From assembly GCF_026559675.1 (NCBI RefSeq), contig NZ_CP092891.1, positions 1,550,001 to 1,614,000 on the forward strand: DNA of 64,000 nucleotides, in the 5' to 3' direction. Shown one piece after another: positions 10,724 through 19,846 of the stretch. Under the pieces are notes generated by a model. The model searched no databases, had not been told where the DNA came from, and was given only the letters and a program-made list of their open reading frames with translations. Positions within the stretch are counted from its first letter, which is position 1. Each line of letters starts with the position of its first letter. The DNA is from Microbacterium oxydans. Its GTDB lineage: Bacteria; Actinomycetota; Actinomycetes; Actinomycetales; Microbacteriaceae. The position numbers were made by a program, and so were the translations under genes.

Positions 10724-13459
10724 ATGGAAACCCTTCCGATCGTCCTCCCGGCGGCTCCCGCCCCTTCGCGGCGCGCGTCGCTGCCGTTCTTGGCCGCCGT
10801 CGTGCCGATCGTCTCTGGCTTCGCGCTGTGGATGATCACGGGATCCGTCTTCGCGCTGTGCTTCGCGGCGCTCGGTCCGTTGATGATCTGCGCCTCGTTC
10901 CTCGACGCCGCTCGCAGCCGGCGACGCGAACGTCGGCAGACGGAAGCCCAGATGGAGCGTGAGTGGACGGCAGCCGAGGAAGAGCTTCTCCGCCGGCAGC
11001 GAGAGGAGCGCGAAGCGCTGTGGCTGCGCCTGCCCGACGCCGCGGCCGCCCTCGTCCAACCGCCCCTCCGGAACGCGCGGCCCCCGGACTCGACGACCCC
11101 GGTCGTGGTGGGCGCCGGCAGCACGACGAGCGGCATCCGATGCGGGGGAGCGGATGATCCCCGCGGGCGGAGCTTCCGAGAGCGCTGCGGCACGCTCACG
11201 GAAGCGCCGATCACGGTTCCTCTGGGCGGCGGGATCTGTCTGCGTGGCGCGAGACCCCTGGTGGTCGCGGCCGCACGAGCGCTCGTCGTCCAGCTGAGCA
11301 TGCGCTTCGGTGCGGCACAGCTCTCTCTCGTGGGCGCGGAGGTCATCGCGGTCGGTCTCGGTGCGCTCCCGCACGCAGCGCGCGCACGCCGGGGCGGATT
11401 CCGGCTGGCGGTCTGCTCACCGGAGAGCGATCGGTTGGAGGCGGATGCTCTCATCTGGCTGACGTCGACCGACGCAGAGGTGCCCGAGGGGGTCACGACG
11501 GTGATCGACATCGGGGAACCCGCCCGTGCCCGCCTCCGCACACCGCAGGGTGCTGCGGTCATCGCCGTCGAGTGCCTGTCCGGATCTCAGGCGGGTCTCA
11601 TCGCGCGCGACCTTGCAGAGCGGGAAGAGCATGTCGATACGCTCCCGGATACCGTCGCACTGGACGAGCTGGAGCAGCCGCATGCGGACGAGGGCCTGGC
11701 TGCGGCGATCGGACGCGGCGAACGGGGCGCGATCGTGGTCGACATCGTCGAGGACGGGCCGCATGCGATCGTCACCGGCACGACCGGGACGGGGAAGAGC
11801 GAGCTCCTCGTCAGCTGGGTCGCCGCCATCGCCGCGCAGCACGGACCCGATCGGGTGACGTTCGTCCTCGCCGACTTCAAGGGCGGCACCGCCTTCGAGC
11901 CGCTGCGCGAGCTGCGACAGGTGGCGGCCGTCATCACGGACCTCGATGAGGACGGCGCCCGACGCGGCGTGTCGAGCCTCACCGCCGAGCTGCGTCGCCG
12001 CGAGGGAGTGCTGGCCGCGGCGGGCGCCCGGGACGTGCGTGACGTCGCGATGCCCCGTCTGGTCATCGTCGTGGATGAGTTCGCGGCGCTCCTGGCGGAG
12101 CATCCCGATCTGGGCGCGGTCTTCACGGACGTCGCGGCTCGCGGCAGGGCTCTCGGCATGCACCTGATCCTCGGCACCCAACGAGCCGCCGGCGTCGTGC
12201 GCGACGCACTGGCGGCCAACTGCCCGCTACGCATCAGCCTGCGCGTGGGCGACGCCGCGGACAGCCGACTGATGATCGGAACCGATGCGGCGTCGGAGCT
12301 GCCGGGCGGTACGGAGTCTCGCGGCGTCGGTCTCGTGCGGCGTCCCGCCGACGCCGAGCCGATCGCTCTGCGCATCGCCCTGACCGGTGCGGCCGATCTG
12401 CGACGCATCGGGATGCGCTGGGCGACAGAGCCCCGACCGCGCAGTCCGTGGCTTCCGGCCCTTCCCACGCGCCTTCCTCTCGCGGACCTGCTCGCCGACC
12501 TGGACGCGCCGCCTGATGCCGTCGTGCTCGGGCGCGCCGACGACCCGGTGCACCAGTCGCAGCCGCTGGAGGTGATGTCGTGCGGGGGAGACCGAGGGAT
12601 CCTCTTCCTCGGAGCGCCCGGATCCGGTCGCACTGCCGCCCTCCGCGCCCTGGCCGTGCAGCGACCCGAGGCGTACTGGATGCCGGAGGACCCCGAGGAG
12701 GCATGGGATCTCGTCGAGACCTGGGCTCGGGGAGGAGAGCGTCTGCCGGAGCTCGTGCTGTGCGACGACGTCGACGCCCTGTTCGCGCTGCTGCCGCCGG
12801 AGTACGGTCAGCCGTTCGCACAGCGTTGGGAGCAGATCCTCCGCACCAGCACTGGCACGTCCTTCGCTCTGACGGCTGCCAGGGCTGCGGGATCGCTGGG
12901 GCGAGCGCTCGAGGCGCTGCCGCGTCGTGCGCTGTTGCGCATGCCGAGCAGGGTGGAGCATCTCGCGGCCGGGGGAGAAGCGGCCACCTTCGTCCGGGAC
13001 CGTGTTCCCGGGCGGGCCCGGATCGGTGATCACGACGTGCAGATCGCCTGGACCGACGCGGACGCGTTCGTCCGAGGGACGGGATCGGGGCCGCCGGCTT
13101 GGGAGCCCTCGAGCGCGCGCACTGCCGTCGTCACGGCCGGGGCGGTCGACGTGGCGGCACGGCTGCGTGATGCATACCCCGGTTTCGATGTGGTCCTCGC
13201 GAGCGCGGAGCCGCACATTCCGTCGCGGGCCGGCATCCTCGTGGCCGACGCGGAGACCTGGCAGCGGAACTGGTCGGTCTGGCAGCGCATCCGTGCGGAG
13301 GGCGAGGTGCTGATCCGCGCCGAGCATCCCGCCGATCTTCGGCAGCTCGCCGGTGTCCGGGAGCTGCCGCCGTATGCCCGTCCGCATGCGGGCCGGGCAT
13401 GGTCGGTCCGCGGCGCGGAATCACCCCGGCGCGTGATCCTTGCGGAGCTGTCGCCGTGA
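10724..13459 (+). CDS. EccC-like FtsK/SpoIIIE double-ATPase membrane protein
   Basis: 911 residues. Two membrane helices (about 20-65) are followed by a charged helix, a Forkhead-like/unknown linker, and two FtsK/SpoIIIE-type ATPase modules. Module 1 has Walker A GTTGTGKS (about 350) and Walker B LVIVVDEF (about 445). Module 2 has GAPGSGRT (about 629), where the usual Walker A lysine is Arg, and LVLCDDVDALF (about 675). This layout matches EccC, the motor of type VII secretion. No WXG100 substrate, EccB, EccD or mycosin gene is in the window, so it is an orphan here. It could instead be a DNA or peptide translocase of another kind. Weak GGGG ribosome site. Confidence 0.75.
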   Translation: METLPIVLPAAPAPSRRASLPFLAAVVPIVSGFALWMITGSVFALCFAALGPLMICASFLDAARSRRRERRQTEAQMEREWTAAEEELLRRQREEREALWLRLPDAAAALVQPPLRNARPPDSTTPVVVGAGSTTSGIRCGGADDPRGRSFRERCGTLTEAPITVPLGGGICLRGARPLVVAAARALVVQLSMRFGAAQLSLVGAEVIAVGLGALPHAARARRGGFRLAVCSPESDRLEADALIWLTSTDAEVPEGVTTVIDIGEPARARLRTPQGAAVIAVECLSGSQAGLIARDLAEREEHVDTLPDTVALDELEQPHADEGLAAAIGRGERGAIVVDIVEDGPHAIVTGTTGTGKSELLVSWVAAIAAQHGPDRVTFVLADFKGGTAFEPLRELRQVAAVITDLDEDGARRGVSSLTAELRRREGVLAAAGARDVRDVAMPRLVIVVDEFAALLAEHPDLGAVFTDVAARGRALGMHLILGTQRAAGVVRDALAANCPLRISLRVGDAADSRLMIGTDAASELPGGTESRGVGLVRRPADAEPIALRIALTGAADLRRIGMRWATEPRPRSPWLPALPTRLPLADLLADLDAPPDAVVLGRADDPVHQSQPLEVMSCGGDRGILFLGAPGSGRTAALRALAVQRPEAYWMPEDPEEAWDLVETWARGGERLPELVLCDDVDALFALLPPEYGQPFAQRWEQILRTSTGTSFALTAARAAGSLGRALEALPRRALLRMPSRVEHLAAGGEAATFVRDRVPGRARIGDHDVQIAWTDADAFVRGTGSGPPAWEPSSARTAVVTAGAVDVAARLRDAYPGFDVVLASAEPHIPSRAGILVADAETWQRNWSVWQRIRAEGEVLIRAEHPADLRQLAGVRELPPYARPHAGRAWSVRGAESPRRVILAELSP

Positions 13460-13515
13460 GGGGCCGGAGGCGTCCGGAGAGGGCGGCAGCCCGCAGCGCG
13501 GGCGTGGGCGACGTG

Positions 13516-14511
13516 TCAGAGGCCCGCACCGGGACGGATCGCGCCGACGTCCGCCGCACCGCCGCGGACCGTGAGCGGCAGCGCGTCGCCGAGCGTCGCC
13601 ACGTCGGCATCGGTGAGGCCGCCCGACCGGGCGAGCAGGGTGGCGGCGACGATCGTGGAGGCGCGCGTGGCGCCGTCGAGCATCTTCAGCGCCACGGTCG
13701 TGCCGTTCGGAGCGACCATCACCATCACGCCTTCGGCGCCGTACTTCGTGAACACGCCGAGCTTCTCGATCGCGATCGTGTCCGGTCGACCGGGGCCTTC
13801 GATCGTCCACGGGTGCTCCCGCACCGCGCGCACCAGCGAGCCGGCGACGCGGTGGAGCGCAAACGGCGACCGGTCGGAGGCGGTGCCGATGCGGTGGATC
13901 GCGCGGGCCAGTCCGGTCAGCGTCATGGCGTGGACGGGGGCTCCGCATCCGTCGATCGCGGTGTGGGCGACCTTCTCGCCGGTGAGGCGCTCGACGACCT
14001 CGCGGATGTGCACCTGGAGCGGATGCGCGGGGTCCAGGTAGCCCTCGGTCGGCCAGCCGGTGGCCACGCAGGCGCGCAGCATCGCGGCGTGCTTGCCCGA
14101 GCAGCCCATCCGCACCCGCGACGGCTCACCGTGCTCGCGGACCATCTCGTCCCGGGTCGCGGAGTCGCTCGGCCAGGCGGGCGGGCAGCCCAGGTGATCC
14201 TCCGTGAGACCGCCCTCGGTGAGGATGTCGCGCACGACGGAGGCATGACGGTCGGTGCCGGTGTGGCTCGCCGTCGAGATCGCGAGCTGCTCCCCGTCGA
14301 GGACCGCACCGGCGGTGATGCAGGCGACGGCCTGCAGCGGCTTGAGGCTCGAACGCGGCAGGATCAGCGCATCGGCGTTGCCATGGCGTGCGACGACATC
14401 TCCGTCGGGCGAGAGCACCACTGCGGCGCCGACGTGGCGGGATTCGATGAATCCGCTCCGCTCGACGACGGCGAGTTCCACGGAATCCTGAACGGTGAGA
14501 GTCTCCAGCAC
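13516..14511 (-). CDS. Class-3 (Rhizobium etli-type) L-asparaginase
   Basis: 331 residues. Probably hydrolyses L-asparagine to aspartate and ammonia. It belongs to the asparaginase II family related to R. etli ReAV, not to E. coli AnsA/AnsB. Signature residues are all present: SSLK with Ser54 and Lys57, CSGKH with Cys137 and Lys140, and DGCGAP with Cys189, the metal-binding cysteine pair of this class. GTG start at 14511 sits 6 nt after TAGAGT, so the mRNA is probably leaderless. Divergent from osmC with only 67 bp between start codons. Confidence 0.85.
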   Translation of the reverse strand: MLETLTVQDSVELAVVERSGFIESRHVGAAVVLSPDGDVVARHGNADALILPRSSLKPLQAVACITAGAVLDGEQLAISTASHTGTDRHASVVRDILTEGGLTEDHLGCPPAWPSDSATRDEMVREHGEPSRVRMGCSGKHAAMLRACVATGWPTEGYLDPAHPLQVHIREVVERLTGEKVAHTAIDGCGAPVHAMTLTGLARAIHRIGTASDRSPFALHRVAGSLVRAVREHPWTIEGPGRPDTIAIEKLGVFTKYGAEGVMVMVAPNGTTVALKMLDGATRASTIVAATLLARSGGLTDADVATLGDALPLTVRGGAADVGAIRPGAGL

Positions 14512-14517
14512 CCGTCA

Positions 14518-14523
14518 ACTCTA
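14518..14523 (-). promoter_or_regulatory. Leaderless-type -10 box for the asparaginase gene
   Basis: TAGAGT on the minus strand, 6 nt before the GTG at 14511. Confidence 0.6.
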
Positions 14524-14566
14524 GCGCCGGGCCCGCACCGGCTCACGTCACGTCGGAGGCGCCTGG

Positions 14567-14572
14567 CAGACT
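14567..14572 (+). promoter_or_regulatory. Leaderless-type -10 box for the OsmC-family gene
   Basis: CAGACT, 6 nt before the ATG at 14579. It lies back to back with the asparaginase promoter. Confidence 0.5.
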
Positions 14573-14578
14573 GTCGAC

Positions 14579-15073
14579 ATGGCAGAGTCGACTCCCCGCG
14601 CCCTCGGCGAACATCACTACGCGCTCACCTCGATCTGGACCGGGAATGCAGGTTCCGGCACGTCCGGCTACCGGGACTACCGCCGCGACGTGACCATCGA
14701 GGTGGCCGGGAAGCCGGAGCTGCTCGCCTCGGCGGACAAGCCCTTCCGCGGCGACCCGTCGCGCTGGAATCCCGAGGATCTCCTGCTCGCGTCCCTGTCC
14801 GAGTGTCATCTGCTGTCGTACCTGCATGCCTGCGTGACGGCGGGCGTCGTGGTCGTGTCGTACCGCGACGAGGCCAGCGGGATGATGCGCGAAGACGGCA
14901 AGGGCGGAGGCTCGTTCGTCGAGGTGATGCTCCGTCCCGAGGTCGTGGTCGCGGAGGCATCGATGATCGAGGCCGCCGAGCGAGCGCACGCTCAGGCGAA
15001 CGAATGGTGCTTCATCGCGAACTCGATGAACTTCCCCGTTCGCCACCAGGCGACGGTCACCGCGCTCGCCTGA
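14579..15073 (+). CDS. OsmC/Ohr-family peroxiredoxin-like protein
   Basis: 164-residue OsmC-family protein, expected to reduce organic hydroperoxides with a pair of reactive cysteines. These are Cys76 (with Glu75 in LSECHLLSYLH) and Cys144 (NEWCFIAN). The N-terminal GNAGSGTSGYRDY segment is typical of the YhfA/OsmC branch. The ATG is placed by the upstream -10-like hexamer, as no Shine-Dalgarno is present. Ends 17 nt before the convergent plsC-like gene. Confidence 0.85.
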   Translation: MAESTPRALGEHHYALTSIWTGNAGSGTSGYRDYRRDVTIEVAGKPELLASADKPFRGDPSRWNPEDLLLASLSECHLLSYLHACVTAGVVVVSYRDEASGMMREDGKGGGSFVEVMLRPEVVVAEASMIEAAERAHAQANEWCFIANSMNFPVRHQATVTALA

Positions 15074-15090
15074 CGTCCCTCGGCGCCGTG

Positions 15091-15888
15091 TCAGCGGCGT
15101 TCGTGGGGGAGCGCCTGCTTGATCTTCTCGATGGTGCCCTGGGCGGGCGCCTCGTTGTAGGCGCCGGCCAGCTCCTGGCCGGAGAGGCCGTGGATCGCGG
15201 CCATGATCTCGTCGGTCGCTCCGCGGCGTGCGCGTCCACTCGTGGCGGGGCCGTGCGGAGAGAGATCGAGCGGCTCGCCGAACCTCACGGTGATGCGCTC
15301 CTTGAGGGTGGGAACCTTCGCACCGACAGGCATCACCTTGTCCGTGCCGATCAGACCGACCGGGACGACGGGAGCACCGGTCTGCAGCGCGAGGAACGCC
15401 ACACCGGTGCGGCCCTTGTACAGCCGCCCATCCGTGGAGCGGGTCCCCTCCGGGTACAGGGCGACGGCGAGCCCCTCCTCGAGGAGCTGACGCTGCAAAT
15501 CGAGGGCGTCGAGGGCGGCCTGCCCGGCGCCGCGACGCACCGGGATCGCGCCGATCGACTCGAAGAAGGTCTTGCTCATCCATCCCTGGAAACCGGTGCC
15601 CTCGAAGTAGCTCGACTTGGCGAGGAAGTGCACCGGACGCGGCGCGGCGACCGGGATCGCGATCGAGTCGATGAACGACAGGTGGTTGCTGGCGAAGATG
15701 ACGGGGCCGGTCAGCGGGACGTTCTCGCGGCCCTCGATCCGGGGTCGATAGACGAGTCGGGCGAGCGGCGTGATGAGGCTGCGGCCGAGCGTGTAGGCGA
15801 ATCCCGCATGGCGAGGCTTCGTGGTCTCCTCGGACGGGGGTTCCTCTTCTGACGCGGGTTCGGGCTCGACGGACTGCGCAGAGGTCAT
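15091..15888 (-). CDS. 1-acyl-sn-glycerol-3-phosphate acyltransferase (PlsC family)
   Basis: 265 residues. Transfers an acyl group to lysophosphatidic acid or a related acceptor during membrane lipid synthesis. The catalytic motif is NHLSFID (variant of NHxxxxD, about 68-74) and the acceptor-binding motif is EGTR (about 147-150). An acidic, Ser/Glu-rich N-terminal tail of about 25 residues precedes the domain. Actinobacteria have several paralogues, so the exact acceptor is uncertain. ATG lies 6 nt after TAACCT. Confidence 0.85.
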   Translation of the reverse strand: MTSAQSVEPEPASEEEPPSEETTKPRHAGFAYTLGRSLITPLARLVYRPRIEGRENVPLTGPVIFASNHLSFIDSIAIPVAAPRPVHFLAKSSYFEGTGFQGWMSKTFFESIGAIPVRRGAGQAALDALDLQRQLLEEGLAVALYPEGTRSTDGRLYKGRTGVAFLALQTGAPVVPVGLIGTDKVMPVGAKVPTLKERITVRFGEPLDLSPHGPATSGRARRGATDEIMAAIHGLSGQELAGAYNEAPAQGTIEKIKQALPHERR

Positions 15889-15894
15889 CAGAGC

Positions 15895-15900
15895 AGGTTA
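15895..15900 (-). promoter_or_regulatory. Leaderless-type -10 box for the PlsC-family gene
   Basis: TAACCT on the minus strand, 6 nt before the ATG at 15888. Confidence 0.55.
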
Positions 15901-16011
15901 CTCCCGGACCCATGCCTTCGTGGGAATGAAGATCCGCGCCGCGTCTCCCAGCGAGGGCAAAGGGGTATGGGGCAGGATGGAGTGTCCCGCCCGCGATCCC
16001 GAGGTCTCACT

Positions 16012-16965
16012 GTGCGCAAGCGTCCGCTCATCGTCCTGTCCACCGTCGCCGCGGCGACCCTGCTGCTGGCGGGCTGCTCCGGCGGCACCGCGCCGTCCAG
16101 CTCCGGCACCCCGGACCCGTCCGCGTCCAGCGAGTGCGTCGTGAACGCACCGGCCGGCGCGACCTCCGACGCCGTCGTCGTCAAGGGCGAGGGGGCCGAC
16201 ACCAAGGTCACCGTGCCCGCGGACGCCGCGTTCGAGAACGTCGAGCGCACCGTCATCTCGAAGGGCGATGGCGACGACCTGCACATCAACGACCTGGTCT
16301 CCGTCCAGTACCAGATCGTGGACGCGACCGACAACAAGGTGCTGGACTCGTCCGCCAGGGGTGAGGGCGGCGTGCTGCCCGTGCTGCTGGACACCAACCA
16401 GTCCTCGCTCTTCGTCGCCGCCCTCGAGTGCGAGCCGGCCGGTTCCCGCGTCGCGCTCGCGATCCCCGGCAGTGCGCTGGGCGAAGGCCAGAACAACGTC
16501 GTCGTGTACGCGCAGGCCGTCGACCGGCTCCCCGAGGTCGCGACGGGCACCCCCGTCGACCCGACCGCCGGCATGCCGACGGTCAAGCTCGACGACGACG
16601 GCAAGCCGTCCGTCGAGATCCCGAAGGGCGACGCGCCGACCGAGACCAAGGTCGCGGTCCTCAAGCAGGGTGACGGAGCGACCGTCGGATCCGGCGACCT
16701 CGTCGTCGTGCAGTACCTCGGCGTGAAGTGGTCCGACGGCAAGGAGTTCGACTCCTCCTGGAGCCGTGACGCCGCGCCCTCCCAGTTCCAGACCACGGGC
16801 GTCGTCGCCGGGTTCCAGAAGGCTCTGGAGGGCCAGAAGGTCGGCTCGCAGGTCGTCGTCGTCATGCCGCCGTCGGACGGCTACGGCGCGAGCGAAGGTC
16901 ACGAGCTCCAGAAGGAGAGCCTCGTGTTCGTCGTCGACATCCTCGCCACCACTCCCGTCCAGTAG
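16012..16965 (+). CDS. Lipoprotein with two FKBP-type peptidyl-prolyl isomerase domains
   Basis: 317 residues, exported and lipid-anchored. The signal peptide VRKRPLIVLSTVAAATLLLAGC ends in the lipobox LLAGC. A Ser/Thr/Pro linker leads to two FKBP folds. The first (about 75-180) is degenerate, with DSSARGEGG in place of the usual pocket. The second (about 220-317) keeps VVVQYLGVKWSDGKEFDSSW and a VMPPSDGYG end. Likely folds exported proteins. The GTG at 16012 is chosen because it begins exactly at the basic n-region; the longer frame from 15967 adds residues unlike a signal peptide. Confidence 0.85.
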   Translation: MRKRPLIVLSTVAAATLLLAGCSGGTAPSSSGTPDPSASSECVVNAPAGATSDAVVVKGEGADTKVTVPADAAFENVERTVISKGDGDDLHINDLVSVQYQIVDATDNKVLDSSARGEGGVLPVLLDTNQSSLFVAALECEPAGSRVALAIPGSALGEGQNNVVVYAQAVDRLPEVATGTPVDPTAGMPTVKLDDDGKPSVEIPKGDAPTETKVAVLKQGDGATVGSGDLVVVQYLGVKWSDGKEFDSSWSRDAAPSQFQTTGVVAGFQKALEGQKVGSQVVVVMPPSDGYGASEGHELQKESLVFVVDILATTPVQ

Positions 16966-16993
16966 CAGCCGCGGAGGAGTCGGGGTCGTGTCC

Positions 16994-16999
16994 TAGGCT
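16994..16999 (+). promoter_or_regulatory. Leaderless-type -10 box for dxr
   Basis: TAGGCT, 6 nt before the ATG at 17006. Confidence 0.65.
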
Positions 17000-17005
17000 G
17001 GCGTC

Positions 17006-18088
17006 ATGCGTCGCATCATCGTCCTCGGCTCCACCGGCTCCATCGGCACGCAGGCGCTGGATGTGATCCGCGCCAACCCCCGCCGTTTCGAGCTCGTGGG
17101 ACTCGCCGCAGGTTCGAACGCCGAGATGCTGGCCGCACAGGCCGCGCAGTTCCAGGTCGAGGACACGGCGCTCGGTGCGGTCGAGGCAGAGCAGCTCGTC
17201 CGCGACGTCGAGGCCGACGTCGTGCTCAACGCGATCACCGGATCGATCGGTCTCGGTTCGACCCTCGCCGCGCTGAAGGCAGGACGCACCCTGGCGCTCG
17301 CGAACAAGGAGTCGCTCATCGTCGGCGGCGATCTGGTGCTCGCCGCTGCCGCTCCCGGTCAGATCGTCCCCGTGGACTCCGAGCATTCCGCTCTCGCGCA
17401 GGCGCTTCTGGCGGGGACGCACGCCGAGGTCCGCCGGCTCGTGGTGACCGCCTCCGGCGGGCCGTTCCGGGGCCGCAGCCGCGCGGAGCTCACCGAGGTC
17501 ACGCCCGCGGAGGCGCTGGCGCATCCGACCTGGGACATGGGGCGGATGGTCACCACCAACTCCGCCACGCTCGTGAACAAGGGCCTCGAGGTGATCGAAG
17601 CGCATCTGCTCTTCGACGTCGCCTATGACGACATCGAGGTCGTCGTGCATCCGCAGTCGATCGTGCACTCGATGGTCGAGTTCATCGACGGCTCGACGAT
17701 CGCACAGGCGTCGCCGCCGGACATGCGTCTGCCCATCTCCCTCGGCCTGGACTGGCCGAATCGCGTCGGCGGCGTCGGACGACCGCTCGACTGGTCGACC
17801 GCGACGTCCTGGACGTTCGAGCCGCTCGACGGAGAGGCATTCCCCTCGGTCGCCCTCGCGAAGGCCGTCGGACGCGCGGGCGCCACGTTCCCGGCCGTCT
17901 ACAACGCGGCCAACGAGCAGGCCGTCGACGCGTTCCACGAGGGGCGGCTGTCGTTCCTCGGCATCGTCGACACGATCGCCCGTGTCGTCGACGCCCACGA
18001 GGCCCCCGAAACCCTGACGGTCGAGACGCTCGCCGCCGCGGAGTCCTGGGCCCGCACGACGGCCGATCGGATGATCGCCGCGAGTTGA
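17006..18088 (+). CDS. dxr: 1-deoxy-D-xylulose 5-phosphate reductoisomerase
   Basis: 360 residues. Second step of the MEP isoprenoid pathway: DXP plus NADPH to MEP. Motifs visible are the NADPH loop LGSTGSIG at the N-terminus, [20 protein letters not shown] with metal ligands, and TASGGPFRG. The C-terminal helical domain includes [11 protein letters not shown]. Another MEP gene, ispG, lies about 8 kb downstream in this window, but the two are not one operon. Leaderless-type start. Confidence 0.95.
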   Translation: MRRIIVLGSTGSIGTQALDVIRANPRRFELVGLAAGSNAEMLAAQAAQFQVEDTALGAVEAEQLVRDVEADVVLNAITGSIGLGSTLAALKAGRTLALANKESLIVGGDLVLAAAAPGQIVPVDSEHSALAQALLAGTHAEVRRLVVTASGGPFRGRSRAELTEVTPAEALAHPTWDMGRMVTTNSATLVNKGLEVIEAHLLFDVAYDDIEVVVHPQSIVHSMVEFIDGSTIAQASPPDMRLPISLGLDWPNRVGGVGRPLDWSTATSWTFEPLDGEAFPSVALAKAVGRAGATFPAVYNAANEQAVDAFHEGRLSFLGIVDTIARVVDAHEAPETLTVETLAAAESWARTTADRMIAAS

Positions 18089-18094
18089 GCCGAG

Positions 18095-18120
18095 ACCCGG
18101 GCGACAGGCGTCGCCCGGGT
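18095..18120. terminator. Shared terminator of dxr and the MurE-like gene
   Basis: Perfect 11-bp inverted repeat ACCCGGGCGAC (18095-18105) and GTCGCCCGGGT (18110-18120) with loop AGGC, between two convergent genes. It can act in both directions. Confidence 0.75.
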
Positions 18121-18128
18121 GCGTGGAC

Positions 18129-19751
18129 TCAGTCCTCGTCGGGGTAGGGCACCGGCCAGCGCGGCTCGGGAACCGGCCACCCTGCCGCGCGCAGCGCTCG
18201 GCGTGCCAGCTCGCGCGCCGAGTACGGCGTACGCACGCCGCGGATGTCCCGGTAGTCCTGGTGGCCGGGGCCGGCCCAGAGGATGGCATCGCCGTCGCCG
18301 ACGAGTCCGACCGCCGTCACGATGGCGTTCTCGGGCGGCGAGGCCTCGTGGATCTCGGCGTCCGGTCGTGCCGTGCGGGCGCCCTCGACGAGGGTCGCGC
18401 GGATGGAGGCGGGATCCTCGAAACGCGGGTGGTGGTCGGTGACGACGAGGATGTCACTGCCCTCGACCGCGGTCCGCGCCATGTCGAAACGCTTGCTGGC
18501 ATCGCGGTCGCCGTCCGCGCCGAACAGCATCAGGACCTTGCCCGGCGTCACGCGGCGAACGGCGGCGAGCGTCTTCTCGAACGCGTCGGGAGAGTGCCCG
18601 AAGTCGACGAACACGGCAGGACCGCGGTCGCCGGAGACGAGCTGCGTGCGACCCGGGAGATAGGCGCGGATGCCCCCGTCGCGCATGAGCGCGTCGACGA
18701 TACGGTCCCAGGCGTAGCCGCCCTCCAGGAGCATCACGATCGCGAGTGCGGCGTTGGCGGCCATGTGCGGACCGATCACCGGCACCGTGGTCGTGAGCGA
18801 CCCTGCCGGTCCGGTCATCGTGAACGTCGTGCCGGCCGCGCGCTCGTCGTCGATGACGACGACCCAGTCCGCCGCGGAGGCCGCGGCGGGGTCGGCGGCG
18901 ATGGACGGCGTGCCCACCGTGACGACGGGGATCTCGGCGCGGTCGACGACGATCGCGCCGGAGGGCGAGTCGAGGCAGATGACGCCGCGCTTCGCACGGT
19001 CGGGACGGAACAGCGGCAGCTTCGCCTCGAAGTATTCCTCCATGTCGGCGTAGTCGTCGAGGTGATCGTGGCTGAGGTTGGTGAAACCGGCGACGTCGAA
19101 GCGGATGCCGTCGACCCGGTGGCGGGACAGGGCCTGGGCGCTGACCTCGACCGCGACGGCTTCGACCGCACGCTCGCGCATCAGCGCCAGGAGCGCGTGC
19201 ATCTCGGAGGCCTCCGGCGTGGTCAGCCGGGAGACGATGACCTCGCCGGCGATGTGGCGCTCGGCGGTGGAGGAGAGCCCGGTGACGACCCCGATCTGAT
19301 CGAGGATGCCCTCGAGCAGGTGAGACACGCTGGTCTTCCCGTTGGTACCGGTGGTCGCGAACAGCAGGGGGAGAGGATCGTCCGCACCCGTGCCGTAGAC
19401 CCAGGCGCTCAGATCTCCGAGGACGCCCCGGGGGTCGTCGACCACGAGGATCGGGAGTCCGGCCGGTTCGGCGATGGCGGCGCCGGCCTCGTCCGTGATG
19501 ACGGCCACCGCGCCCTTCTCGGCTGCGGTGACCGCGAAGTCCGCACCGTGCCGGTTCACACCCTGGATCGCGACGAAGGCCTCGCCGGGGCGCAGGTCGG
19601 CCGTCGCGAGGGTGATGCCGGAGAGGGCGATCCCGTCGACATCGCCGCGCACGGCGCGAGCGAAACGGGAAGCGAGTTCGGACAGCTCACGCCGGGGCGG
19701 GTTCGCGGGGCGGAGCACGGGAGGCAGGCTCGGTTGTTGTTCAATCGACAT
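18129..19751 (-). CDS. MurE-like Mur ligase (UDP-MurNAc-tripeptide synthetase family)
   Basis: 540 residues, three-domain Mur ligase: UDP-sugar domain (1-130), ATPase domain with P-loop TTGTNGKTS (about 151) and the carbamylated-lysine motif YFEAKLPLF, and C-terminal domain. Expected to add the third amino acid to UDP-MurNAc-dipeptide in the cytoplasm. The specificity motif reads DHHPR (439-443) where typical MurE has DNPR for meso-DAP or DNPA/DDPN-like for Lys. It lies outside any division/cell-wall cluster, so it may be a paralogue of the main murE. ATG with GGAGG 6 nt upstream. Confidence 0.8.
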   Translation of the reverse strand: MSIEQQPSLPPVLRPANPPRRELSELASRFARAVRGDVDGIALSGITLATADLRPGEAFVAIQGVNRHGADFAVTAAEKGAVAVITDEAGAAIAEPAGLPILVVDDPRGVLGDLSAWVYGTGADDPLPLLFATTGTNGKTSVSHLLEGILDQIGVVTGLSSTAERHIAGEVIVSRLTTPEASEMHALLALMRERAVEAVAVEVSAQALSRHRVDGIRFDVAGFTNLSHDHLDDYADMEEYFEAKLPLFRPDRAKRGVICLDSPSGAIVVDRAEIPVVTVGTPSIAADPAAASAADWVVVIDDERAAGTTFTMTGPAGSLTTTVPVIGPHMAANAALAIVMLLEGGYAWDRIVDALMRDGGIRAYLPGRTQLVSGDRGPAVFVDFGHSPDAFEKTLAAVRRVTPGKVLMLFGADGDRDASKRFDMARTAVEGSDILVVTDHHPRFEDPASIRATLVEGARTARPDAEIHEASPPENAIVTAVGLVGDGDAILWAGPGHQDYRDIRGVRTPYSARELARRALRAAGWPVPEPRWPVPYPDED

Positions 19752-19796
19752 GGCGCCTCCATGATCTCATGACGGCGCGGTGAACCTCTGTGCGGC

Positions 19797-19838
19797 ACGA
19801 CCCCTCGCGCGCCGGAGAGCCGATGCGCGAGGAGTCGT
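19797..19838 (-). terminator. Hairpin after ycnI
   Basis: CCTCGCGC (19803-19810) pairs with GCGCGAGG (19825-19832). After one mismatch the stem continues as ACGAC/GTCGT. It begins 9 bp beyond the YcnI stop and precedes the MurE-like gene. Confidence 0.6.
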
Positions 19839-19846
19839 GACCGGGG

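Noticed and set aside
10724-13459. Full type VII secretion locus
   Set aside because: No WXG100, EccB, EccD, EccE or mycosin-like gene flanks the ATPase.
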